From: Nothopassalora personata
Lineage: Eukaryota > Ascomycota > Dothideomycetes > Mycosphaerellales > Mycosphaerellaceae
Assembly (NCBI GenBank): GCA_033816765.1
Contig: CM066288.1
Location: forward strand, 3,348,001-3,412,000
Length of the DNA stretch: 64,000 nt
Direction of reading: 5' to 3'
Shown here: piece after piece, positions 54,906 to 64,000 of the stretch
Layout: every line of letters begins with the position of its first letter
Numbering within the stretch: position 1 is the first letter of the stretch
Made by a program: the position numbers and the translations under genes
The notes under the pieces: model-generated
Databases searched by the model: none
Told to the model about the DNA's origin: nothing
What the model saw: only the letters and a program-made list of their open reading frames with translations

Positions 54906-56703
54906 CTAGGTTGACTTGCCAGTCAACCGCTTTCCTTCACCAACATCATCATCGTCTTCATCATCTGTGAACTTGTCCTCATCGCCCACAGCAAAGATGG
55001 TTTCGCCATCTAATGATTCGCGCGGTAGAGGCGCAGGTTTTGTTGGTATAGGCGCCGGAAGTGGCGATGCATCCCTGTTGGCAGATGAGGTTGCCCTTGG
55101 GGCATCATATGGCGGAGGCTTTGCTTCGCCATTTGACCCAAGTTCAAGGTCATCGTCTATGTCCATCGAATCCCGGATTGATGCTATCTCGAAGCCATCA
55201 TCATCCTGCGCAATCTGTAACACAACGTCAGCACGGTCCGTATACATACAAAAGAGTAGCGACTTACCTCATCAGACATGGCGAATCTTCTGTTGTTCGC
55301 GGTCGGCCGCCAGACATATGCAATGAAGGCCACATCGAAGAAAGCAACAAGGTTGAGCCATCCATCAAGGATGAACCATCTCGACTGCCAGTGGTTCGGC
55401 ACGAAGTCGGTAGCGCTCTGTCCTGCGAAGGTCCAACTGTTGACGAAGAAGAAGACGAAGATCACGATGATGCTGCTCAAGATACACCACCATAGCTTGC
55501 GGTACATGCCGGCCTTGATGGTCTGTTTTCGCTCCGTGAGATCCTTCATCGTGTAATTCAGGCTGTTAAGCGTCCAGATGTAGAAGGCTGTCAGAGTTCC
55601 AGCAAGCGGCAGAACCACGAGCAGTACCAAAGGTCCTGCATTCTCTGGTGTGACCCAGAGTGATGCAATGGCGTAGATTACACCAAACACGAAATGCGTG
55701 ATGGCTAGCGCTCGCACGTACCACATCGTTTTGCCGAGTGTGTGCTTCACTACTCCGTATCCCATGCAGACAATGAGCAACAGGAAGAATGAGAAGCTGT
55801 TCCTTGCGGCGCTGAGGACTGAGGTCACGACCAAAAGTGCCTTGGCTCCGGCGTTGAGACCATGTCGGTTCTGGAAGTCGTAGAAAAGCCACGTCATGAA
55901 CATCTCAATGACCAAGAAGACCAGGATGGCAGTAATGTAGTTCTGCACAGCCAGGATGTCGGACCTGTGCATCCAATACAGCACACCCCAACCCATTGCC
56001 ATGAAGGCGTAGACGATTGTGACAGCGGCATAGAATGGGAGCTTCGCGATCTGTGCCGCTGGGAGCTCACCGAACGCGTTCCTGAACTCCACAATGCCAA
56101 CGTATGATTCCGCGCTGTATGCAGCTGTGCTGACGCAGTAATAGCCGGTCCTCTTGACGGGATAGTTGACTGGACCCGGATCCTTCAAGTGAATGGCCTC
56201 GGAGCGTATGAGGGACTTTGACGCTTCAGTTGCGTTCTTTCCCAGAATGAAGCCTCCGAGATCTTTCTCTTCACATAGTCCGTCCGCGCTCGCAGCTTCA
56301 TCGCAGAGATATAGTTCCTGCTGGATGTCAGCGACTACGCCAACACCTGTGTTCCCTCATCTCACCTCTTGCTGCGGTCCATTGTCATCAATCCTGCCTA
56401 TCAAAGGCCTGTCCTGCCACTCGAACACTACCAAGCTAACAATCGGATCCTGGCCGTCTGGTATGTTGTCCGACTTCACGAACTTGACGAGGATGAATGG
56501 GTCAACTTCGCCTCCCCACGACTTCCTCGAGTACATGCCGGAGCACACTTGTCGATTCGCGTCTTTCTGGTCCTGCCACGCCACTCAGTATGTGTCTAAC
56601 CGCGTCTCCCCCACGCGCAACCTACGATCTGCATCTCGACGGCCTGCGTGCCTAGCAGCTGCCATAGGAGCAGGACTGCCAGTCTCTTCCACCCCTTCAT
56701 CAT
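54906..56703 (-). CDS. PTM1-like Golgi seven-transmembrane (GOST/LU7TM) protein
   Basis: Four proposed exons: about 56622-56703, 56366-56583, 55268-56317 and 54906-55214. The product is about 552 residues. The tandem ATG at 56703/56700 begins a signal peptide (RLAVLLLWQLLGTQA). The lumenal domain has NRQVCSGMYSRKSWGG, the family's Cys-containing opening block. Then come seven membrane helices (for example FYAAVTIVYAFMAMGWGVLY, ITAILVFLVIEMFMTWLFY, LSSIIVIFVFFFVNSW). The tail is acidic and cytosolic, reached across a 53-bp intron (MSDE-IAQDDDGFE). The 48-bp intron 2 joins QQE to ELYLCDE. Intron 1 is only 38 bp with a weak GTTGCG donor, chosen because it keeps frame. Family members act in Golgi/trans-Golgi sorting. 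Confidence 0.87.
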
Positions 56704-57598
56704 GCACAAGTCTCTGCCCTTTTCAATATATCCGGCTGTCTCAATAAACGGTTGTTGCGGCGATCGATGTGGACAGCAGCAGCAACGCCCACATGCGCCG
56801 GGTCGTGCTGGGTCAGCTTGCGCGGCAGGGAGGACGAGCTGTCGGTACAGCAGGGACTTCCGAGGATGCCGACAGCTTCCCGCGGTAGCAATCGCAATTC
56901 GTGTGCAATGCTTCACAGTCCTATCTGCGTCTTACAACGACATCGACCACCATACGTGTCCTGGCTAGTAAGCACGCGAAAGCACATGATCGAGAGATCT
57001 GATATGGCAAGCTGCGGCAATGCTGCGCCTCACCATCGTTCTCGCGCCTGCTAACCTCACTAACGCGGTTCTGCTGCTCAAACGGGTTTCTGGCCTCCCC
57101 TCCAGCAGAACTGTGGCGCTCTCTCCCAGCAGACATCTCGGCTCAGCCACAGCATGACGATGATATGCATATTCGGTCGCAAGCCAATTCGTCGGATCTG
57201 GGATCAACAAGAAAGCAGCTTGAAAGCAAGACGTCTTTCTGGTCATGCATCATTGCGACCACAGCTGTTGCGGGAGATATAAGCTATCGGCCACACGTCG
57301 CGACTGCTGTTTCTAATCCGCTCGCCCATTCTCGTTGTTTGGAGCAGTCGCCGTTTGCCAGTCTTAAGCGCTCAGCGTCAACCGCGAAACCGTTTCAGCG
57401 TCCGCGGGCTACATACCAATCAATTCAGGATTGCTATTGTCGGCATTCTTCACTGCAGCAACTGAGGAATAAATACCTTTACTGGCCGCCTGGTCGCCAC
57501 AAAACCTTCAAGGCACACTCGCAACACATCCAGCTACGACAGCATCCCTCAACAGGTGTTAGTCGATATCAACATCCCTTCGCCTCCTATTCAGCGAA
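56704..57598. other. Intergenic between divergent genes
   Basis: Shared upstream region of the PTM1-like gene (minus) and the DUF4112 gene (plus). Short frames only. Confidence 0.5.
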
Positions 57599-58605
57599 AT
57601 GGCGCAACTCGTTGGCAAATATGCTGCCAACAAGCTCCTCAAGAAGCACATGAAGCAGTATGAGCACAAGAGTGTCGACAGCGGGAACGTCAGTTGTTGC
57701 AGTATCCAGTGTTTCTTATGCTTCTATTGCTAATGCTTTTACAGGACCCATACTTCGCAATGATCGAAGATCCGCGACGACCAGGAAAGCTCAAGAAGGT
57801 CAAGAAGCAGATCCCCGCCTACATCCCAGAACACGATGCTGAGATCCTCGCCGCCGTTCGCAGAAGAGCCTACCGCCTCGACTGTGCTCTCTTCAGCTTG
57901 TTTGGCATCCGATTCGGCTGGGAAGCCGTCATTGGCCTGATTCCTGCTGCAGGTGATGCCATTGGTGTGGCGCTGGCGCTTTTGGTCATGAAGAAGGCGA
58001 TGAAGGTCCAAGGGGGACTGGACAACGGCATGAAAGCCCGCATGCTCATCAACATTGCCGTCGACTTCTTGGTTGGTCTTGTACCGTTCATCGGAGACCT
58101 GGCAGACGCGGCGTTCAAATGCAACACGAAGAATTTGCGACTGTTGGAGGAGTACCTGGATAAGAAGTATAAACCGCAAAGCTTGCAACGCGATGAACGC
58201 GACTTTGCTGGCGTGGACAAGGAGCGACGACGGTCGAATCGAAAATCAGGGATTGTGAGTAATCCGTCGATAGTCGCCATCGTGCGGCATCTGAGGCTCA
58301 CTCAGAACGCGCATGGCTTCCATCACGTGCTTTGGGACGATTAAGCTAACCCAAATCTTCAGTACATGCCCAACGATCCTCCGCCTGCCACAGCATTCGA
58401 TGACTCCGATGACGAAGACCGCGCTCATGCTGGGCCTAATGTCACTAGCAATCGCGTGCAACAGCCTGCCCCCGCGAGAGTCCCGGATGAACGACCTGCA
58501 CGTGGAGGGTGGTTCTCAAGCAGCAAGTCAGGTGGCGGAGGCAAAGATAGAACCGAGCCTCATGAGAACCAAATGAGACAGGAGACTGGCGGTGTTCGAC
58601 GATAG
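57599..58605 (+). CDS. DUF4112 family protein
   Basis: Exons 57599-57688, 57745-58254 and 58363-58605, with introns of 56 and 108 bp (GTCAGT, GTGAGT). The product is 280 residues. DUF4112 occupies about residues 55-165: RRRAYRLDCALFSLFGIRFG, GLIPAAGDAIGVALALLVM, MLINIAVDFLVGLVPFIGDLAD and AAFKCNTKNLRLLEEYL. Two or three hydrophobic segments suggest a membrane-associated protein. The N-terminus is short and basic; the tail after intron 2 is acidic, then Pro/Gly/Ser-rich, and likely disordered. The biochemical role is not known to me; the domain is widespread in bacteria and filamentous fungi. Confidence 0.87.
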
Positions 58606-59083
58606 TATCAATGGTTATACAGCCGACAGTGGTGATGCAGTGATACAGTTGGGTTCAGCAAGGCGTTATTCGGCGAAGAGGGATTGGATCGCGCTTCGAT
58701 ACCCATAGACCGACATTATTCAGAAGCATACTTATGGCAATACAATGCATTGGCAGAGAACCCCGTAATCAACAACAACCAGACTAGTGAAAACGCGAAT
58801 TGCACAGTTCGGGATGATAGGCAGCGCTGGTTACAACCGAACTTGGTCATTCTGCAGGGAGCATAGCGAAATACCGAAAGAGAAATCCTGCCTTCCTCCA
58901 CTAAGGCTTCAGCCATTACTCAGAGCGCCTACGGTAGCATGTTGTGATCCGATGTGAAAATGTGGCGTAGACGCCAACAGGACCACTGGCCGAGCACATG
59001 TTAGGGGCGGAAACAGCTCCGTTTTCCAAGTTCGCGCTCTGTAAAGCGCAGTTGGGACTTTTCTCCATCTTCAATATACGGAC
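58606..59083. other. Intergenic between tandem plus-strand genes
   Basis: Separates the DUF4112 and IF3 genes. Nothing recognised. Confidence 0.5.
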
Positions 59084-59917
59084 ATGTCGTGTCAACGCTC
59101 CCCGGGCATTGCCCAAGCCCTGTATCGTGTCTTCGCAATCCCCGCTGTCTCACGATCAGCACCGAAACGGGCCATTCCACCTCAACCCGTCACCCGACCA
59201 CAGCCATGGACTTCAACAACCAGGCCATTCTCCTGCACTCCCACGGCCCAAGCCAAAACCCGCGCCCCAGAACAACGCAGTCACAAATGGAACGACGAAA
59301 TCACCGCGCGTCAAATCTACCTCGTCGACCCCCAAACAGGCCGTCTCGAAGGCATCGACCCCGAAACAGGCGAGGGCGAACCCACCACCCACACCCTTTG
59401 GGACACCCTAAACAGCTTGGACCTCAAAACATACCGCCTCGTCCAGCTATCCCCCGACGAACCTGACAACCCCGACTTCATCCCCGTCTGCAAAATCGTT
59501 TCGAAGAAAGACGACTACGAGCGCGAGAAAGCGAAGAAGAAAGAAGCCAAAGAGCGGAAGAAAGGCCAGGCGATAAGTTCGGATGAGGCGATGAAGACGG
59601 TGGAGCTGAATTGGGCGATTGATAAGAATGATTTGGGGCATCGGTTGGGGAAGGTGAAGGGGTTCTTGGAGGAGGGGAGGAGAGTGGAGATTGTGTTGGC
59701 GAGCAAGAAGCACGGGAGGAAGGCTAGTAAGGAGGAGTGTGAGGAGGTTCTGAGGATGGTGCAGGGGGTTGTGGGTGAAGTTCAGGGGGCAAAGGAGAGG
59801 GAGGAATTGAAGGGGAAGGTGGGGGGCTTTGCTACGTTGGTGCTGCAAGGGAGGCCGATTACCGCTGCCGCCGCTGTTGGGAGCGGAGGTGGGGCGAAGA
59901 AGAGTGAGGAGGAATGA
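59084..59917 (+). CDS. Mitochondrial translation initiation factor IF-3
   Basis: 277 residues, one exon, ATG at 59084. A mitochondrial presequence rich in Arg, Pro and Ser (about 1-60) precedes the IF3 N-domain (about 68-150: WNDEITARQIYLVD, LWDTLNSLDLKTYRLVQLSP). A Lys/Glu helix linker follows (EREKAKKKEAKERKKGQ). The C-domain (about 170-235) has the typical VELNWAIDKNDLGHRLGKV and FLEEGRRVEIVLASKK blocks. IF3 keeps ribosomal subunits apart and checks initiator tRNA pairing. The yeast counterpart is Aim23. Base use shifts toward G-rich synonymous codons in the second half, but the frame is unbroken. Confidence 0.9.
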   Translation: MSCQRSPGIAQALYRVFAIPAVSRSAPKRAIPPQPVTRPQPWTSTTRPFSCTPTAQAKTRAPEQRSHKWNDEITARQIYLVDPQTGRLEGIDPETGEGEPTTHTLWDTLNSLDLKTYRLVQLSPDEPDNPDFIPVCKIVSKKDDYEREKAKKKEAKERKKGQAISSDEAMKTVELNWAIDKNDLGHRLGKVKGFLEEGRRVEIVLASKKHGRKASKEECEEVLRMVQGVVGEVQGAKEREELKGKVGGFATLVLQGRPITAAAAVGSGGGAKKSEEE

Positions 59918-60856
59918 TACCCAGGCTTAGATATTGTACAGACGATACATATTGATGTGTGCATACACGGCGGCAGTGTCTCGAGGTTTCCCTGGTGACG
60001 GAGCTTCACCATGACTGACGATATGACTGGTCTCCTGAACCTACCCTCTAGCGTAGCAGGATGTGCTCCAGCCCAGGTCATCACGAGTGACAGCCTCCGC
60101 CACCAAGCACACAGCTCGAGGACGATGGCCTAGAAAGTCAGCGTCAGCCGGCCCCCAAATGGCCGGCAGACATATCAGTTAAGTGAGGCGGTGGGCATGA
60201 GAAGGATGTCGAAGCAAAGAATCTCCACAGGTTCCTGCTGGCCACAGACCAAGCAGCACGGTAAGTCAAGTTCTTGCGTCTCCTTGAACGGGAATCTCAG
60301 AGCTGCCAACAGTGCACCGCCGCGTGAGTACAAGGTCGATGTTACACCCCTAGGCAACCGCCCGGCGCGTTGAGTACCAGGGGAAACTGATAAGCACCAT
60401 TAGCATACCGTGCTGTATAGGTTCAAGAGTACAGATCCCCGAGGGTGCCGCCAGACTTTGCTTCGGTGGGTGATGGAGATGCGGGGGCGGGGTTGTGCTT
60501 CACCGGTAGTTGTTTGCTGCTGTATGTGGCGTGTATTGTTGCTGGGGGTGGTTTGAGAAAACTGTAGATGCACGAGAGGGAGGAGAGAAGGAGGAAAAGG
60601 ACTTGCAGATAATGGATGAAGCTGGAATCGAACGGGAGGCCGCATACACGACGGTCCAGAGCTTGGCCAACTTACTGTGGCTTCACGGACAAGATCAGTG
60701 GCACAATGCACAGTATAGAGAAGAAGTGGACGTAATGCAATGCATTCAAAACCAGTATACAATATTCCTCCGGGATATACACTCTCTGGCTTTGCTACGA
60801 AGGCTAAATCCTAGAACATCGCTCCCATAACCTCGCTACCACCGCAGTGGCGAATC
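59918..60856. other. Intergenic between convergent genes
   Basis: 3' sides of IF3 (plus) and the coiled-coil protein (minus). A tRNA B-box-like string at about 60633 (minus) has no matching A-box, and I call no tRNA. Confidence 0.5.
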
Positions 60857-62467
60857 TCATCCTGATGCCTCGAGAATCAACAATCCACCGTCTGGACTCT
60901 CCTCTTCCTCCTCATCCTCGCCGCAGCAGCAGTCATCAGCTGGCAGTTGGCATGTGCAGATGACAATATGCTCGCTGTCTTGCTCAGAAGAGTCAGAGCT
61001 GCCACCGCTCTCTGCTGGAGTCGCTGATTCAGTGCCATTCAGCCTCTCTGCACCAGCATTCGTCAGTGCCTCTGTAATAGCCTGCTCGATGGTCTGCTCT
61101 GTCTTCCAAGGCTTGCGCTTGATGACCTCCACGGCTTCGACCAGATTTTGACGTGCGATGCCGTCTGTGCCGAAGTGGAAGATGTACTGCTTGTCCCCGT
61201 TTGTGGTGATCTTCATCGCGTGCTTGCGAGCATCTTCTTTGGACGCGCCGACGTTGACGACAGGGTCGGCATCTTGACGTTGGAGGTCAACAGCCTTTTC
61301 TAGATGCATCTGAAGCAGTGGAACCCATTTCAGCCAGGAGCCGTCTGAGGCAACGGTGAGTCTCCCGGCCATGCAGCAGTAGGATGCATCGGCTGAGAAA
61401 TCGGTGACGAGAGGTGCGGGCGGCGTCGATGTGCTTGCAAGCTGAGTATTCTTTGCAGCAGTCTTTGCCTGCTTTGTTTGCAATCGCGCTGCCTTTGCTG
61501 CGGCTTTTTCCTGCTTGGCTTGTAGTCGTGCTGCCTTTGCGCGTTCCTTCTCTCTTCGCTCCTGGTCCTTCACGGCTTTGAGGGACTCTTGCTGGAACCT
61601 CATCTCTTCTCTGCGCGCTTCTCTCAGCGCCTGCTCCTCAGCCCGACGCTTTGAGCCATCGGCTTTCTTCTTTGCTTGCCTGGGTGCTGACCACAACTCT
61701 TCAGCACCGCCACTGAACTTTGCGAATTCAGCTAGCTGCTCCTCCAAGAAGCTCTGGGACTTGGCAGCCACGTCTTTCTGCTGCTCAGGCGTGAGGGGAG
61801 GAGCTACCCGCTCAGCGCCCGATGCCTTTTCACTTCGCTTGCTTCGCTTCTTTCCCTTCGAAGGCTGCGATGCGGCAGGAGCGTTCGGGGTGGTTGGAGC
61901 AGGTTCATCAGTTGGCACAGGCGCGAACGAGACAGCAGGGCGCTTTGACGCTACAAGCTGTGCTACATTCATACCATAGACAGTAGGGCGCTTTGACGCT
62001 ACAAACTGTGCTACGGTATTGCCATAGCCATACTGGTGGGAGCCTGGTGGGAGCATTTGTGGCCTCGGGACAGCTGGCATAGGCCGAAACGCGACAGTGG
62101 GGCGCGTTGGCGCTACGAACTGTGTTGCGGCATAGCCATGGCCATATTGCTCGGCGCCTTCTGAATTCGGCATCTGCTGGGTTGACAGAGGATTACGAGC
62201 CAGGTAGTCGTCAATCACCTCCGCATAGTCGATGTCGGACGCACCAGCTATGGAGTTGTCGCATGGAGCAGGGTCGTCATACACTTGCTGGTGTTGTTGA
62301 AGGTCCAAATAGCATGGGCGCTTCGGCTGTGGCAACTCATCATCAAGAGTCAGATCGATGGTAGAGCCGCGACGACGCTTGAGGCTATTGCTTGGAACGG
62401 CGTTGATGTTGTCGATGAGGCCTGGCGCCATCATGACTGAAGATGAACCCATATTGAAGGAGTTCAT
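60857..62467 (-). CDS. Hypothetical coiled-coil protein with internal repeats
   Basis: 536 residues from ATG at 62467; the frame is open further upstream but without ATG. No family recognised. N-terminal region: a basic cluster (SLKRRRGSTIDLTLDDELPQ), which includes an acidic SUMO-interaction-like IDLTLDD. Residues about 110-185 hold three imperfect copies of a motif (QFVAPTRPTVAF, QFVASKRPTV, QLVASKRPAVSF). A long Lys/Arg/Glu/Ala-rich coiled coil follows (about 240-350, with paired ARLQAKQEKAAAKAARLQ units). The C-terminal 150 residues look folded (SWLKWVPLLQMHLEKAV, KQYIFHFG) and end in an acidic, Cys-containing tail (CTCQLPADDCCCGEDEEEEE). A nuclear role is inferred only. Confidence 0.75.
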   Translation of the reverse strand: MNSFNMGSSSVMMAPGLIDNINAVPSNSLKRRRGSTIDLTLDDELPQPKRPCYLDLQQHQQVYDDPAPCDNSIAGASDIDYAEVIDDYLARNPLSTQQMPNSEGAEQYGHGYAATQFVAPTRPTVAFRPMPAVPRPQMLPPGSHQYGYGNTVAQFVASKRPTVYGMNVAQLVASKRPAVSFAPVPTDEPAPTTPNAPAASQPSKGKKRSKRSEKASGAERVAPPLTPEQQKDVAAKSQSFLEEQLAEFAKFSGGAEELWSAPRQAKKKADGSKRRAEEQALREARREEMRFQQESLKAVKDQERREKERAKAARLQAKQEKAAAKAARLQTKQAKTAAKNTQLASTSTPPAPLVTDFSADASYCCMAGRLTVASDGSWLKWVPLLQMHLEKAVDLQRQDADPVVNVGASKEDARKHAMKITTNGDKQYIFHFGTDGIARQNLVEAVEVIKRKPWKTEQTIEQAITEALTNAGAERLNGTESATPAESGGSSDSSEQDSEHIVICTCQLPADDCCCGEDEEEEESPDGGLLILEASG

Positions 62468-63843
62468 GTTGAGTGCCCTGAATCTTTCTGTCTTGCAGGG
62501 AACTGTGTAAATGTGAAGCGTTGCGTGTTGCTGCAGTGCTTCAAAGCCTCCTGGAGTGCTTGTCGTGCAGGTGTGATGTTGCTTTCGACGTTGTATTGTG
62601 CTCGAGTATAGTGTAGTGTACTTGTAGCCTGGGTATGGTACGTTGTGGATGGTAGAGAGTAAAGGAAAAGACGGAAATCTGTTGAAATATAAATGGAAAT
62701 TTTCATTCACCTCTGAGGACACTGGAGAGTTTGGCTGAGGACGATACCCCTCCAAACACTTCGCCACTAACACTCGTGCCAGGCCGGTTCAATGAGGACG
62801 ATGAGCAGCATAGTAAATTCGCTAGCGGGCAAGTTGCATTAGTCTTGTACAGCTAGGACTATGATCAAAGGGAAGCAAATGCTCAGGGTGAGAATCTTGC
62901 TCAGCAAAGCGACCGGTAGGAGTGCGTTGCTGGTCGACGTCTGCATCAGCTATGAGGCTATAGGTCAGCGATGTATCAGCTTTGAGGCCAGGAGGAACCA
63001 GAGTGGCTCGCGAGCTGCTCCTCTGCGGGTAGAAGGCTCTCTGCAAGAGAACGCAGAAGGGGCACTTCACGAAGCTCGCTCTATCACTCCCGGCGCTTCG
63101 GAGGCGGGCTGTCCGCGGTTGATGGGCCAGTCACGGGATTCGAGTTGAGCTTGGTACAGGGCGCCGACCACATCTCCTTCCACCATCCGAAGCAATATGT
63201 AGAGATACTAAAATCCATGGCGAAGCGTGACCATTACCGCGATGCAAAGCAGCGGCCTGTTGTGCGACTGGTCAGAGGAAGACGCATTGCACGGCAGCAG
63301 CACTCTAACATGGCATTCTCTTTGGGACCGTAGATAATCGTCCAATGAACGTCCGGGAGGTACGTTGATCTGCCCAGATGCATCTGCACCCTCGGAATCT
63401 GGCTGTCGCATCCTCGTTCGGGCCCTAAGATGGAACTGGGCGGGCGGCACCCTTAGTCCTGGGAGTCTGTCATTGTCCGCTCCAAGTAAAGGGTGCGCAG
63501 AGACCTCGCAGATACATGTGATATCGACGTTCACGATGTTCGCACTCCGAGCAAGACTTGCCAAGTAATCGCAGGAGAGCATGGCCAGTGATAAACAGCA
63601 GGCGATACGGTCTAATTTGGCTCATCCAGCGTTCACGTTAGCTCCTGGCTGTTCCAGAACTGTCAGCCCTGTGGCCGAAGCGTCGGAATCAGAAAGTTTA
63701 GACAACGATTGAGGACGAAGGATCAACAAGGAGATCAGAGAGTCTTGGCAACTGAAGAAATGATACAGAAAATACACACCGGGTATAGCCGTCGCGCCTT
63801 AAACTCCTTGAACGTTCTTGCCGTCGGTTTGACATGCAGAATC
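62468..63843. other. Intergenic
   Basis: Upstream of the coiled-coil gene and downstream of the partial EF-hand gene. Short frames only, none with a recognisable protein. Confidence 0.5.
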
Positions 63844-64000
63844 TCAGCCAAAGACGCCTGCCCGTCGCATGACAGATTCAAAGTCCTCCATGCTGACACC
63901 ACCAAGTCCTCCAGCAGTAGCTTCACGAATCATATCCTTCAGGAAATTATCCGGGACATCCTCGCGAAGCTCTTTGGTGACTCTGCGAAGATCGTGCAGT
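63844..64000 (-). CDS. 3' exon of probable centrin/Cdc31-like EF-hand protein (partial)
   Basis: The window edge cuts a minus-strand exon that ends at TGA 63844-63846. The visible 51 codons include LHDLRRVTKELREDVP, DMIREATAGG and GGVSMEDFESVMRRAG. This resembles the last EF-hand unit of filamentous-fungal centrins (LRRVxxEL...MIREA...EDFxxxM), which work at the spindle pole body. The calcium loop itself looks degenerate, as in some fungal Cdc31 proteins. Other EF-hand proteins cannot be excluded from one exon. Confidence 0.55.
   Translation of the reverse strand, partial: LHDLRRVTKELREDVPDNFLKDMIREATAGGLGGVSMEDFESVMRRAGVFG

Noticed and set aside
60620..60660. tRNA B-box-like GTTCGATTCC on the minus strand
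   Set aside because: No A-box at the right distance and no cloverleaf could be drawn.

Overview
The window is nuclear DNA of a filamentous ascomycete (Pezizomycotina). Genes carry short introns of about 48-64 bp (one of 108 bp) with GTRAGT-type 5' sites. HET and Clr5 domain proteins are present, as are a DUF4112 protein and a GOST-type PTM1 homologue. Old repeats show C-to-T/G-to-A decay typical of repeat-induced point mutation (RIP). Dothideomycetes (Mycosphaerellales/Capnodiales-like) is my guess from overall gene style; no marker gene proves it.

Layout. 1-13.4 kb is a nested retrotransposon block. A RIP-ruined plus-strand Ty3/Gypsy chromovirus (1-5873, 5' end outside the window) is interrupted by a 1198-bp non-autonomous LTR element (1813-3010) with two identical 161-bp LTRs and a perfect 5-bp target duplication. 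A complete minus-strand chromovirus follows (6246-13385) with identical 206-bp LTRs, its own 5-bp target duplication, and intact gag and pol. Both young elements carry, just inside the 5' LTR, a stretch complementary to an internal LTR segment. This suggests Tf1-type self-priming rather than tRNA priming.

14.3-23.3 kb is accessory in character: an FSH-type serine hydrolase, a large HET protein, a small two-exon hypothetical gene, a Clr5-domain protein, and a second HET gene broken by several stops and frameshifts. 23.8-31.5 kb holds a mitochondrial alternative NADH dehydrogenase, a secreted GPI-anchored Cys-rich protein and a PHO80/PCL-type cyclin. 31.5-43.3 kb is nearly gene-free, with a 3.4-kb AT-rich RIP-degraded repeat island at about 35.5-38.96 kb.

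43.3-64 kb is gene-dense housekeeping sequence: mitochondrial ribosomal protein uL15m, a DUF1275 membrane protein, a cytochrome P450, a rhomboid protease, an RBM39/Rsd1-like splicing factor, an unknown nuclear-type protein, a PTM1-like Golgi 7-TM protein, a DUF4112 protein, mitochondrial IF3, a coiled-coil unknown, and the 3' exon of a probable centrin/Cdc31-like gene at the edge. These genes do not form a metabolic cluster. The strongest biology is in the retroelements (self-priming, a miniature element with hairpin repeats, gag/pol frame arrangement) and in the RIP-like decay of repeats and of one HET gene.

All splice sites were read by eye from consensus sites and protein continuity; no database or transcript was consulted.
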